A stretch of DNA of 64,000 nt from Himantopus leucocephalus (Eukaryota > Chordata > Aves > Charadriiformes > Recurvirostridae), in the NCBI GenBank assembly GCA_003993805.1, contig RSEF01000004.1, positions 20,339,437 through 20,403,436 on the forward strand, given 5' to 3'. The notes under the pieces are model-generated. The model made no database searches. It saw nothing but the letters and a program-made list of their open reading frames with translations, and was not told the DNA's origin. Within the stretch, counting starts at the first letter, position 1, and the number at the start of each line of letters is the position of its first letter. The translations under genes and the position numbers were made by a program. Shown one piece after another: positions 37,273 through 49,519 of this stretch.

Positions 37273-39799
37273 GTGGAGGACTATGGTCACTTCATTTCTC
37301 TGCTTGCTGTTCCCATGCCTCCTGAGATTAAAGTCAAACTTAAAAGAATCATTTTCCAAAATAGAAAGCAAACAATGATTTAGCAAGTCTATACCCCATC
37401 ATTCACCATTCAGACTTTGGACAATGGCAGCATTATGTCACTGTCTCAACAGTGAATGTTCCTCTAAATTTGTACGTTCTAAGGATGGAAAGTGAAGCGG
37501 CTTTTTTCTGATAAAAGAAAGGCTGGTTGTCTTTGATATCATAGATAAATGCTTGGATAGTTACTTTTTAATTGCTTTATTGCCAGAAGTTTTCAATGAA
37601 GTCATAAAAGAGGAAAAAAATGATCAGCCTAATTGCCTCAAGATGGATATGTAATGCATAAATCTCTTGTTTAATGGATCTAGTAATAGACCACCTGTTT
37701 CAGTTGCCTTTTCCCATTCAGAATATGAATGAATGCTTCTCTCAGATGTTCACAAAGAGAAAACACAATTGCACCATCAAAAACTCAGTGATTTTTCTTT
37801 TTACTTATTTCCTTGACACTCATTCATTCTTGTTCTGTGTCTCAGCCAATCTTAGTACATTTAACCTTGGGAAAATAAAATGGTTTGGTATGATGCCTAG
37901 AGCATCATGTACTTTTGTTGTCCAGTTATGTTTTAGATGAGAATAAACAAAAGACAAACACGGTAATAAAACATTGAGCAATGCCCAGAGAGTCAGGCCT
38001 GAGTTGCAAGTATTCCTTCATGATGTAGTCCCTGTATATTCTCCAGTCTGGATCCCCCCAGCCCCCTCCCCACTCTGTGTCTTCTAGTATTAATTGACTC
38101 TGGTGGGTTTCAGTGTGGCGAGAGTGTTTCAACTCCACAGCCTGTCTTGTGATTCCATGTGTTTTAAAAACAAACCAAAACAACAACAAAAAAAGGACTG
38201 CACAATTTTGTGGGTTTGGCCTTTTCCTTTTCATGGCCATGAGGACTTCCTGTGCCCTGAGCCATTTCTAAAGATGGGGAATTTCACTAAGTATAAACCT
38301 TTGTTTTTCCTCTTGCAGTGTTGTTTTGTTGGTGGTGATGTTTTTTCCTTTTTGTTTTATTTGTGGTTTTTTTTTCATTAAGGATAGTTTAAATAAGCTA
38401 TCACATTGGTAAACAGCTGAAAGTATATATATTGCCAGTTATCATGTCCCACCAATGTGGGTAACTTTCTAAGGCATGCTAACTTGCAGCCTTTTGAATT
38501 CTGAGCAGCCTAATGCTGAGGTTGTGTCCTCTGGCTGTATGTCCTGGCATGATCGCTTTGAGCACATGAGGAAAAGCTGTCTCTCTATGCAGCTTGTCTG
38601 CGTTCCCTGTGGCAAGTGTGTTCCAAAGATGTGCATTTTACTTGTGAAAATGGATTCCAGGGACCTCTTTTCAAAGCTCAGTCCCACAACAGTAGAAATA
38701 TGAGACCTGGAGGGCTTCTCGTATCCAGAGACTTCATAAGCCCCAGTTCAAGGTAAATGAATGAAGTAGTCTAGCAGGCATTTAAATAGCAACAAACAAG
38801 GAAGGTGTAAAGGGAACAAATGAGCACTCATTTAGCAAAAAATCAAGATATCAAGAACAAAATTAATCAAGACATCAGGACACGTAAAGGTTTGGGGTTT
38901 TTTTGGAAATCACACTTTGTCAACAATAAAACATCCCCCTAAAGTACTACATCCTTAGCACGGGATTTATATATTAGCTTCATCCTGAGTGGCAAAGAGG
39001 AATAGAGCAGAGCACTACAAGCTAGTTGAGTTTAAGAGGACATAGAGGCCTGTGATTTGGCAGTCTTGTTTCCACGTGATATATATAAAGCCCAAATGGG
39101 TGAAAAAGCCTTCTAAACATGAGAAATACTGCATGATGTGGGCTTTATTTGTGACTAATTCTATCATAACGTTGTGATGCCTATGTTTCATCTTATGCCA
39201 TAGTCTCTGCTGCTGTACCCAGCCCTCTACTCCCATTGCCCAGAGAGCTTGTGGTTTAGTCTGATTGTCGTGCAACATTTGGGTGGTGTCAGTGATCACC
39301 AGCTGTGTTTCAGTAGCTGCTGCTCCCCTTCCCTGTGGATCTCAGCTCCACAGAAGCATCCAGTGATATTTTGTGTTTACTTTGTTTCCTCTGCCAAGAG
39401 GAGTTAGATTGTCGGGGTGGGGGATGCAAGAGACAGAAGAGAGATCCCCCAGTTGCTGCTCATCCAAATGGTTAATGGCACTGGGATGCTTTGTTGCATT
39501 GAGATATTCTTTTTTATATCAATTCTGTTGAGAAGTTTCAGTTGTATTGCCTGTGACAAAATTAAGATGACTAATAGCGGCTTTAAAGGAGCCACATTCA
39601 GCGTTGACAAAAGTGATGTGGCAAATGAGTTTGAAGGACATAAAAATTGTGGCTAAGAATTGGGAAAAGTTAGAGAATACTTTAGTAAAAACCTCAGAAG
39701 CCAATAGTGAAGGCGGCTTTGCTCCTGAGTTACCACTGAAATGGAGACAGTACATTACTTAGTAACGTGGATGTACCAGACAACAGGCACTTCAGTACA

Positions 39800-40110
39800 G
39801 CTAAATTAGCCATGCCCATGAGAGTACAGGCCATAAGAAGGATGAGGGAGTCTGCTTGGGAAGCACTTTGGGAGTGCTACTGTGACCAGAAGGACTAATA
39901 CAATCCCTAGGGAGTACACTTATGTAGGACTGGAGAAATGATATTTCCGTATCTGGCATCTTGATGGGATCCTTACAGCAGTGCAGTTTCCAGGTCGCTG
40001 TTAGCACTTCAGGGAAGCTGAGTACATGGAGAGCAATCAAGGGAGACCCATAGGAAAGGCTAAAGAACTGGGAGGAGTAAAAGGTCTAGGAACTCTGTCT
40101 GTTGTGTTCA
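39800..40110 (+). mobile_element. Degraded CR1-like LINE, ORF2 C-terminal region
   Basis: The part of LINE ORF2 just after the reverse-transcriptase core, in CR1-clade elements, encodes a series resembling [20 protein letters not shown], followed by a KKDxELLERVQRRATK-like segment. The nucleotides here follow that layout with heavy damage: ctactgtgaccagaaggact near 39875, then gatatttccgtatctggcat near 39940, gggatccttacagcagtgca near 39967, a tttccaggtcgctgt segment, and gagtacatggagagcaatca near 40020, corresponding to the DIELLERVQ part. Multiple frameshifts are needed, so the copy is an old fossil on the same strand as IL1RAPL2. Edges are approximate. Assigned from recollection of CR1 and related sauropsid LINE consensus sequences. 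Confidence 0.6.
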
Positions 40111-40539
40111 ACACAGTGCTAAATAGCTTAGTCTGTGAATTACGTATAGAGGGAATTGAAATTTGGTGATGGAGAGCTCTTGTATCTATTAAGCTGAAGT
40201 GTATAACAAGATCTGATTACTGTGTGTTGACGCTAGATGAGTGTATGCTAGACTTATAGCACATGCTTTTACCAGGGAAGGTAATAAAGCGGTACAGCAA
40301 TTTCATCAGCCTGTGGCTCTCCATCAGTGTTGATTCCTAAGTCAAGAATTGGGCTTTGCCTGTTTCAAGATGTGCTGCAGTCTGAACTCATCCTGTGGCC
40401 TCTTTAATGAGAGCGTTCAAAGTGGGAGATCAGTAGGCCCTTCTGCCTCTGTCGTCTCCAAAGGAGCTGGATGCCCAATGTTAAGCTCTTGAGCCTGAAG
40501 TTATATAAGGGACTTGATTTTTCAAAATGTTTTAAGCAT

Positions 40540-40577
40540 CTATAGCCCTTTCAAAGTCAACAGGATCTGGGCCTCGG
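40540..40577. repeat. Possible ancient palindromic repeat fragment
   Basis: The run ccctttcaaagtcaacagga followed by tctgggcctc resembles the GAAGTCAATGG...GGGCC half of a sauropsid palindromic repeat. Short and degenerate. Confidence 0.3.
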
Positions 40578-40942
40578 TACATAGCCAGAGTGAAATTCCT
40601 AGTCTAAAATTGTTAATTCTGTGGGAATGCTCCATTATTTACAAGTATACTCTGTAGAGGAACAGTACATGAGACAAAATAGCCTAATTCAGGCTAAAAT
40701 GTCCTGTTTCTACTAACCGGTCAAACCAGAGTACGTTTGAGATGTAGACCTCAGAGACTGAGTGATTCTCTTACTCCAGAACAAAACAGGGCTCGTATAC
40801 CATACGACTCCCACCCCAAAACATCTCCTAGACCTCCAGTTTTGTTTGCTGCGAGCTAACTTGTAATAGCTGGAAATCTGGGAGATGCACCTGCATGGCA
40901 AAGGTGTGATTTAATAAGATTTTTTTTTTTTTAAATGGAAAT

Positions 40943-40995
40943 AGTTATGCCAGTGCACTCCCTGCTATATAGTTATGCTAGTATAAAGGTATCTT
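40943..40995. repeat. Possible ancient palindromic repeat fragment
   Basis: agttatgccagtgcactcc is followed by agttatgctagtataaaggt, two related words resembling the AGTTATACCAGT / ACCAGTATAAAGGT halves of an old sauropsid non-autonomous element. A similar 'ttagttatgccatgctagt' occurs at 2718-2735. Confidence 0.38.
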
Positions 40996-42659
40996 ATGTT
41001 CCAGGATAGTTTCTTCTTCTTAGCGTTGATTGTCTGTGCTTGTACATGAAGATTACGAGGTAACATATAGTTTTAATAACCCCCTTTGATGGTCTGTGTT
41101 TACACAAAACAAATATCAGATTATGCTTGCTTTTTATGTGCTGACTCTATTTCTGTTTTTATTTCTCTATAAATAAAGAGCTAAGCTCTAGTTACATATG
41201 CCTAAATGCCTGCAAAGAGGGATTTGATTCCAGAAGTTGTTGTTGTAATGCAGTTAGGTCTGATTTTCTGCTAGCAAATTCCTTTTTGAATCATTTTAAT
41301 GTAGGAGAGGAAAATAGACTGTGAAAGCTAGCTGTATCTAGTGTTCAGAATAACCTGCTTTTTTTCTCCGTTCTGTATTTTATGAAGGAAGGAGTCTAAA
41401 AAGAAATTTTTTTTGAGCTATTCCTAGGGAAATGGAGGTGCATGGTCCGATTCTGCCTCCTACAAGAAAAAAGTAATATATAAATCTTGTGGTTTGCCTA
41501 GGAGTCTATAAAGCCTTATCCTGTTTAGTAAATCTCAAGTTTGGTCTGTATTACATGACAGATGAGTTCATAAATTGCGGTACCAGGAATGGATGTGTTC
41601 ATTGTACCTGGTGGCTTTACTGTCGTCTGCAACTTTAGGTGCTGAGATACCATGATAAAATGAGAACAGATGCTTATAGATTTTTACCTGCTTTTTCCTC
41701 ATTTCATTCCTTGACTTTTAATTGTTGCATTTTAGGCTGTGGCTTTTTTTAACATATAGTAGTATTATCAGTCTTTCATGTCTCTGGAGGCTTTTTCCTT
41801 GTTTCTCAGAGGTAAAGAGCCAAATTTTCAAACGTATGGCAAACTGCCAGGGAAATCATTAAATCTGGACCTGGTAGTTTATCCAGGGCTGTTAATGACC
41901 CAATTTCATTGGCTTCAAGTGAACTTTGCGTAAGGTGGGTTGCTGCTTTTCCAAACAGTCCTCTACTGCTTCCCAATATTCCCATCCATTGGAGAAAATG
42001 ATGAATCATGAAACTCTTCAGCAGAGCCATTGCCTTATTCAAATAGCTTGTCCCTTTGCCTGCAATGTGCTGTCACTGGGTATTCAGATAAAAGGGGTAA
42101 TTCAATATGACAAAGTTGTCGTTATTAAGAATAAATTAAAGTAATTGTGCTGTTATGTAGACCCAGAACATCCTACATCCATTGCTGTATTGGCCATGAA
42201 TTGTATGATTTAATGGAATTCTCCCAGCCCAAAAAAGGAAGAAGAAGTGACGAGGAATTAAAGCTTAAGAATTTTGTACAATCAAATGTTTAACAGTCTT
42301 GAGAGGGATTTCATTTAAATATAACCTGCAGCTCCAACCATAAAATGGCTAGTCAACCGTATGTTCTTCAGGGACCTTCGTAACTGTAGTTCCGTTCATT
42401 TCTTTTAGAGCCACTCATTGTTTACCTATATTAGTTGTCAATGTTTCCACATGCTACTTGGAAAACAAGCTCTATTTCACGTGAAGAATTCACAATGCTT
42501 GTGTTAAACATCTAAACGTCTCAAAAAATCATGATGATGTTTTAAAAGTTGTGAAAATGATGGGGTTGGGGGATTTTTCCTTTTCCAGGGACACCAAGAA
42601 GGGCTCTGCACAAGGTCTCTTTGGTATAACTTAACTATTCTAAGATGAACGGCATGTAA

Positions 42660-42950
42660 ATGTAGTGAAATGAGAATGAGGTAACAACAGGAGAGAAAGA
42701 AAGTGAGAGATACGAGAAGATACAGTAAGAAGTGGGGCAGGGGTTGGAGGGAAGGAAGGAAAGAGCTATCTGGGGGAAAAAGTAAAAAAGAAATGTCAGA
42801 AAGACAGGAGGAGAGAAACAGAAAGCTACAGAAAGAGTCATCAGTGAGAAGAAAAGCAAAATGAAAAGGTCCTGGTGGAGAAGAAAGGATCTTTGTTAAT
42901 AAAAAAATTTTAAAAAAAAAAGGAAAAGTGAGACAATTAAGAAATGTCTC
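42660..42950. repeat. Purine-rich (GA) low-complexity tract
   Basis: About 290 bases of mostly A and G on the + strand with GAAAG, GGAGG and GAAGG words but no fixed unit. The strand bias explains the long minus-strand open frame of 149 codons (42504-42953), which is a Leu/Phe/Ser-rich stretch of low complexity. I do not call it a gene. Confidence 0.8.
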
Positions 42951-45804
42951 CACCTAGCATCCAGCCCCAGGAGGGCTGTCCTAAAAATGAGGTACTTTAC
43001 TAGGATATGTCACTTCTCCTGGCCATTTACTCAGATGTATATGTTTTATTAAAGTCTGAATAATTTCCTACGATTACAACGACTGGCATCCGCACTTGCC
43101 ACTCCCTGAAACCTGGCAGGGTTACTTTGGAACTCACAGCAGATCCTGACTTTTCTTCTGTTACATATTTATTGGCAAGTATGTATGACTGTTTCAATTA
43201 ATCTGTATTGAGTGAACATAAAGGGATGAGTCTATACATACATGTGTATCTTCAGGAATGCCCAAAGCTGTACCACAAATCGGGCAGCAAGAGTTTGTAT
43301 GGTTGGGTTATGTAATTCTCTTCCTAATGAGCAGATTATCTCTCCGGTTCTGTGCCTTGAATCACACAGTATTATAGCTATCGTTGATTATTGCCTGTGA
43401 AGTTGAGCATATGGTCCTAAAAGGGTTCTAAATGATTTTGTTTTCTATGTTATTGTTCTCCATCTGATACATACAACCAGCCAGCATAAGGCACTTGATT
43501 CTTGTCACCAATCCCTTGTGCACAATATTGGAAGAATTCAAAGCAGTGCATATTTTAGCCGTCCTTTAGAGATGAATTATTGCTGTTTCTGCTTCATGCA
43601 GAAGCTTGGAAACAGATTTCTGCATATGTATGATATTTTACTTGCAAGAAAGTGTTTAAAACTACAGTTACATGAGATTTAAATCTAAATTATACTCTAT
43701 TTGTTTAAATCTGAGATGATTTTTTAATTAGCTATCAACAGTATATCTGAAGTGTATGAGGAAGATACTATGAATTTGGCTTTTTAAGCATTTCAAAATC
43801 ATCTCTTAACTGGAGAAAGAAGTCGAGAATCAGGGTGAGAAATATCGTTCCAAGTAGAGGTGCCCACAACCCTGAAAACATTTTGTGTAAGAGTTCATGA
43901 AACTCTCTCAGCTGCTATCCTCACTTTGATTTAGCCTGAGAATTCACTGTTAAAGATTAAATATTTGCCCTGGAGAAGTCAAGGATAAAGCTGGTACTGA
44001 TGGAAACATTTTACTCCACTGTCTGTGTATCCATATGGACAGCTGAGCAACAGAGTTCTGCTTTTGGGTAGACAGTACGTCCACATACATGGCCTGACCG
44101 TACCTGATCACTGTCTCACCTGCATATATTCATACACATATGCTGTGCCCCTGGAAAGTTCTGCATCCATATATGGCATTTCCACAGTGAGGTTCCCAAC
44201 TTGTCTTTTTTATTTTTTTCATTTTTTTTTCCCCTCCTTTAGTCAAACGCAGACAGTGGTTGAGGAAACTGTACGGATAGATCACAAAAAATAACTTCTG
44301 TCCCGCTGCCTTCATAGCGAAAGTCACTGCAAAACCATATTTTTCTTATGTATGGTATTGTGTTATCTGCGTCTTTTCCTCACTGTAATCTCTTTTTCTG
44401 TGCCACTTATTAAAAATTCTGACTTTCAAACAGCTACATAAATTTCTTTAAACATCTCCTGACTCAGTAAAAAAGGAAGGAAGGGATTAAATTGAATGCT
44501 CAAGCTTCATTCCATCGTCTCACTCACAAAAGTGATCAGATAAACTATGAAATAAATCTTACTGTCCTGTCAGGTCATTTCAATAGCTTTGATATTATTT
44601 ACGGTCTCATCTGTATAATCCTCGCTCAGAAGTAATCGGAAAGTTCCCCTCCATGCTTCCCGCCAGCCAGCTTGCATGATCTTTAGAATTGGAAAGTGCA
44701 AATGCTTTTACTTAACTCAGATAAGGGACGGGGATCATGCAATAGGAGTGCGTGGTTATTCTCAAATGATCTTAATGTTCAATGAAATGAAAAATTTTGG
44801 AGATGATTTGCCCCATTTCAGTTCTGTAGGAACAAAGCTGGAAGTGGGCTGCTGCTGCACAAGCTTTTCTGGAAAAGCATTCTTAATTTTCCTTTGTAAA
44901 TGTGATGGTATAGGGAAAAGAGGTCCATTGGGGATGTCTGGTTACCAGTCTGCCTTGAGCTGTGAGATTTCAAAAGGCTTGGGGAAGGGTGTATTGGTTT
45001 GGTTGGTTTTTGCTGTATGGGTAGGGGCTTTTTTTTAGGGAGAGAGGTAATTCCAGAGCAGCTGATAGTCCAGAGGAGAGCGTAAGGGAAAGGAGGAGGG
45101 GAGCCTCCAAAATCTGGTATGCTTATTTTGGACCTTCAGTGTTGGTGACTCCTAGCCCAGGTTTGGGCTTTAACCAGAGGCCATTGTTTCACTTTAAACT
45201 AAAAGGTGTAGTCCTTGCACCTTGCGCCAAAATCAGCTCATGCACCCTGCAGCCCGCTTTCCCGTCCCCTGCTGGCACCACATCAGAGGCAGAGCTGGGC
45301 CAGGGACACAACTCTCAGCTGTAAAGAACGGGGTTTTTAAAAGTAAATGTCTGGCTATAAAGAAAACCTTGGAAAACTATTGGCATATGATCTGTGCCAC
45401 AGCACATCAGTATACCGAAGAAAGGAGAGGAATTTGCAAACATCATTGCACTCTGCTCTGAATGCCCGCTCCTTCTGAGTATGCTTGGAACAGCTCCTGG
45501 TGGAAGAAAGTAGTATTGGGTTTATTTTCTTGACAGTCTTTAAATGCTTCTGAGACATGGATTTAGAGAATTGCACTATTACTTCTTAAATTATGTGTAC
45601 TAAATTATCTGTATTTCTAAATACAAACTTCTGGTTTTTTTCAATCCCCTGTTACATAACACAGCATGAGAAAAATAGTTGTCTTTTAAAATAAGGCTTT
45701 GATACAAGTAGTGGTTGGAAAATAGATATGTACTAATGGACTAGTGAATACTTGTACTTTACAGCAGATATTCTCCTCCATGCCTAAGAGAAATTATTAT
45801 AGGC

Positions 45805-46061
45805 TGCTGCATCAAAGACTTACTTTGTAAATGTAGAAGTCTTTCCTGTGAATACTTTAAAAATCGAATCTCATCATATCTGTTTCATGCAGTTCAGAAT
45901 AGTTAGGCAGCTTTTCTGCAGGTGTTTACTGANTGCTGCATCAAAGACTTACTTTGTAAATGTAGAAGTCTTTCCTGCGAATACTTTAAAAATCGAATCT
46001 CATCATATCTGTTTCATGGAGTTTAGAATAGTTAGGCAGCTTTTCTGCAGGTGTTTACTGA
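45805..46061 (+). repeat. 128-bp direct repeat separated by one N
   Basis: Copy 1 is 45805-45932 and copy 2 is 45934-46061, with the N at 45933 as the only base between. The copies are the same length and differ at three positions that I count (cctgtgaat/cctgcgaat, atgcag/atggag, ttcag/tttag). The joint at an N makes unmerged contig ends or two haplotypes more likely than a real tandem duplication. An open frame that spans both copies is a by-product. Confidence 0.93.
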
Positions 46062-48332
46062 TTTTTTTTTCTTTTGTTTCAGTTGTCCCAGTTTGATTCT
46101 ATCTGAAAATCTTCTGGTTTGATGTCATCCCATGCATTGTGTTGCTGTCATATTTCTGACTGGCTGAGATGTGACGGTGCCTAACCCTGTTATGCTCCAT
46201 AAAGGCAGAAGTTAGAATCCCTCAGTATAATCTTAGCCACTAACTCTTTTCTAAGCCCTTTACAAATGGATACAATATCATTTGTCATGTATATTACACT
46301 CTGACAGATCATGAAAGAGAGATATCTCTCGTACCATCATAATTTAGAGTAAACTGCATTTTGAAATTATTTTTCTGGACAATAATAGGAAGGAGGTGTT
46401 GAACACATGGAATTTTGCTTCTGTTTAGTGGATTGGGTAATGCACACGTTTAGTAGGACAAATCTTGGGTGTTAGTTATTTGGTGATTAGTTTGCATCAT
46501 TCTTTTTTAAACAGCCTAATTCCCTGCTTTGCTATGTAGTAAGTCAGATTCTGTCACTATTACTCTGGCAGAATCTCAGAGAATTATGTTAACAAAGATC
46601 ATGCGTGTACCAAAAAATGCAGACAGGTTCAGGGAGTAGATGGGTGCAGCATACACGGCTGTATAGAAGAGTCTGCCAACTGTTAGCAATTTTTGATGCA
46701 TGCAAGGTACGTTGCCTGCTCAGACATGATGTATCTCTCACTGGGCACCTCTCTACGTCATCAAGTCAGGCCACTCACTAAAGAAAAGACAGTTCCTTTG
46801 ACATCAGTGGGACTAAGGTCAAACCTCAGGTTATTGCACCATGAGTCACAATTTTGTCCTATAAATAAAAAGCTCATTCTTTATTTCAAAACTAAGTGGA
46901 AACTTTGAGTATGCCCAGCTGCCACCCCTCATTTAACTTCTTCTCCCATTTACTTCACAGTGACTGTTAATTACATAGTTTCTGTTCTCTTCTCTGGCAT
47001 CTATTTTCCAGTGTTTTGCATGAAAGTGGTAGATAATATGGTATGTGTCTCCTTGGAGATCTGGCACTTCAGAGAGCAGAGTTGTAAAGGGATTTGGTGG
47101 TAATCCATAGTATTTTGAATAGTTTATGACATTGGTAAAAATAGTTGTTATGCTTTCATAGAAAATTGCTCCAGGTTTCATGCAAGTGTTGAAATTCTAA
47201 TAGTCCTTTGCAAACTCTAAGGAATTGTTTTGGGGGAGGGAACAATTGCTTCATGGTTCTGATTATTTTCTTTTTTTAGGCTAAATGCATTTTAAGATCA
47301 CAGAGTAGCATTGATGGTATCAGTGTTAGTGAGATGAAGCCACTCTGAAAAAATAAGCTCCAATTTCAGTCAGTTGCAAAACACCTGCAGCTCGGCAGTC
47401 ACTCTAGGTAGCAAAAGATCGCATCCTCGTGTGGTGGTTTCCTTCACTTGGACCCACTTTTGATGCCCGTAAGAAGATGAGGAAACCTTTGGACCCACAT
47501 TCATAGCATTTAGTTGGAACCAGGTCGTAACCACTCCACCTCACCTGTGGTGTTGCTGCCGAGGGAGGTGTGGTAGAGCTGAGACCCCTGCTAAGGACCT
47601 GGGCCCAGATCTCTGACTTGGTACAGCCCAATCCACAGAGCATGAAATTCCTTGGGGAAGGGGGATGATAGCTTTCTCAAACTGCCTTTGAATCATCTAC
47701 AATGTCTGACAAAGACTTCTTGGAAAAGACACAAAAAGACTATGTGAATTTAGAAGTGCAGCCAACTCACGGGATAATTATGCCTGTGTCTTAGCTGCCA
47801 TATTTTATTAGCCTGAAGGAACAAAGGAGACTGACGAATGCTGAATGACTTTCAAGGAATCAGCTATATCAACCATTAGCTACTGACGACATTGATGTTC
47901 CAGCGAGCTGATGTGACAAGTAACAAAAAGTTTTGGCTGTAATGAGGAAAGACAAAGGCAAACTACTGATGTGTCACTTTGATCTCATTTTAACAAGGTG
48001 CAAAATGCTTGCAGATTGGACACATTGTAGTGTCTTTAAGTATTTATCTTAATGTGAAATTTATGGAAGTCATCAGTACCATTAGTTGAGAAAGCTAGAG
48101 ATTGCTGTTTGATTTAATCCAGAAAGAGATTTTGATGTTTTAGGTATTTGAGAACTATATTCAAACTGAGAAAGGCTAAATCCTGACCTTCCTTATAATG
48201 AGGGGCTGAGAGAAAGACGTTCTTTTCCTATGCACTCTGCCATGCCATCACCCCTGCGCAAAGCCTACAAGTTAAAGTAGCATCCTACACCCAAGAAGTA
48301 AAGTCTGGCTACTCGAAACCATGAAAACTCTC

Positions 48333-48351
48333 ATATATATGTGTGTGTGTG
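48333..48351 (+). repeat. Short (AT)n(GT)n microsatellite
   Basis: Four AT units followed by about five GT units. Too short to be striking; listed for completeness. Confidence 0.8.
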
Positions 48352-49474
48352 GCTAAAAGGAAGTGCTACTCTTCAAATAGCATGATGCACTGTGGAGCGT
48401 ATAACCACCCCTGGCCTTCATGAGCCATTCTTCGCCTGTAAAATCTCTGCCTTCTCCATAGGAGGGATCCTCCTTCTTCTGTGCTTCTCATGGCCTTGTG
48501 GAGCCGGGCAGGTTTGGGCTTTGTTTTTCTAGTAATGGCTATAGCTAGCACACCAATGACGTAGGGTCCAACATCCCAACTTATGAACACACTAGTGGAA
48601 ATTTATAGGATCTTTTCAGTGGGGGGGTTGAGCTCTGGGTCATTGAATCTGCGGCAGATTGTGAGAACTAATGACCTGAGTTTAGAGACTGCCTTAGCCA
48701 CAGCAGATGCTTGAGTAGGTGTATTGCAACCCGAATGGGTATTACTGATATTTTTTTTTAAATCCTGGATATATCCACCACATTAAAATGTGTTCAGGAT
48801 AATTAGAAATATTAATACACTACAGAAAACTGGCATCATATTTCTTTGCATTCCTTGTACCGAAATAGATTCCCTTCAACATTAAAGTGGTAATCTCGGA
48901 GGTATTTGTTATTTCCAGAGAATTAATGATCATTTAGTCAGCTAACAGCCCAAGGCAAAGCAGTAGGGTTTAACGTTGTGCCAAGTGGTAGCTTCTTATA
49001 GGAATGACTGCTTTCAAAGAATTAGCATTATGCAAAATGCTTTCAGGTTGTGCCAGTCAGCTCAGTGGTTTACGGCACTAATAGTCTGCTTGTTTTTCAA
49101 ATCATTTACCCTAGTGATTTAGATGCTGCTAGTTAGATTTACAAATCTAATCACTGCTTACAGATGAACCAATAATTATCTGACTGGTAAGTATGTGGCC
49201 TTACTCTCTCTCAAAAAAAACCCCAGAGATGTGTATGGTTGACGTTGGAAAGCATGCCTGAGGACTGAGTCCTGTACATAAATTGAGCTCTGGGTAGATT
49301 TTTCGGAAAGCTGATCTAACTTGGGGTCCACTGAAATCAGTATTTCTGCTTTCACATAGAGCAGCAGAAGCTCCTCTTCTGCATCTCTTGTACTTTGTGG
49401 GTAGTGCCAGGACTGTTACAGAAAACGTTGGTGTACTTTACTCAGACATAACTTCTAAAGCTTAAGAACACTTA

Positions 49475-49519
49475 AAAATCGCATTTGGAAACACCTNAAA
49501 ATCCCATTTGGAAACACCT
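49475..49519 (+). repeat. 22-bp direct repeat separated by one N
   Basis: The sequence aaaatcgcatttggaaacac plus ct (49475-49496) recurs with one mismatch (g to c) at 49498-49519, on either side of the N at 49497. Probably overlapping contig ends that were not collapsed. Confidence 0.88.

Noticed and set aside
42504..42953. 149-codon minus-strand open frame rich in Leu, Phe and Ser, with membrane-like stretches
   Set aside because: It lies over a purine-rich tract. The pyrimidine-rich strand lacks stop codons and encodes Leu/Phe/Ser/Pro, so the hydrophobic look is a composition effect.
44225..44292. Good pyrimidine tract and AG followed by an open segment (tcaaacgcagacagtggttg)
   Set aside because: Acceptor-like tracts are common in T-rich introns. 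The downstream peptide does not match IL1RAPL2 and there is a stop within a few codons and no donor.
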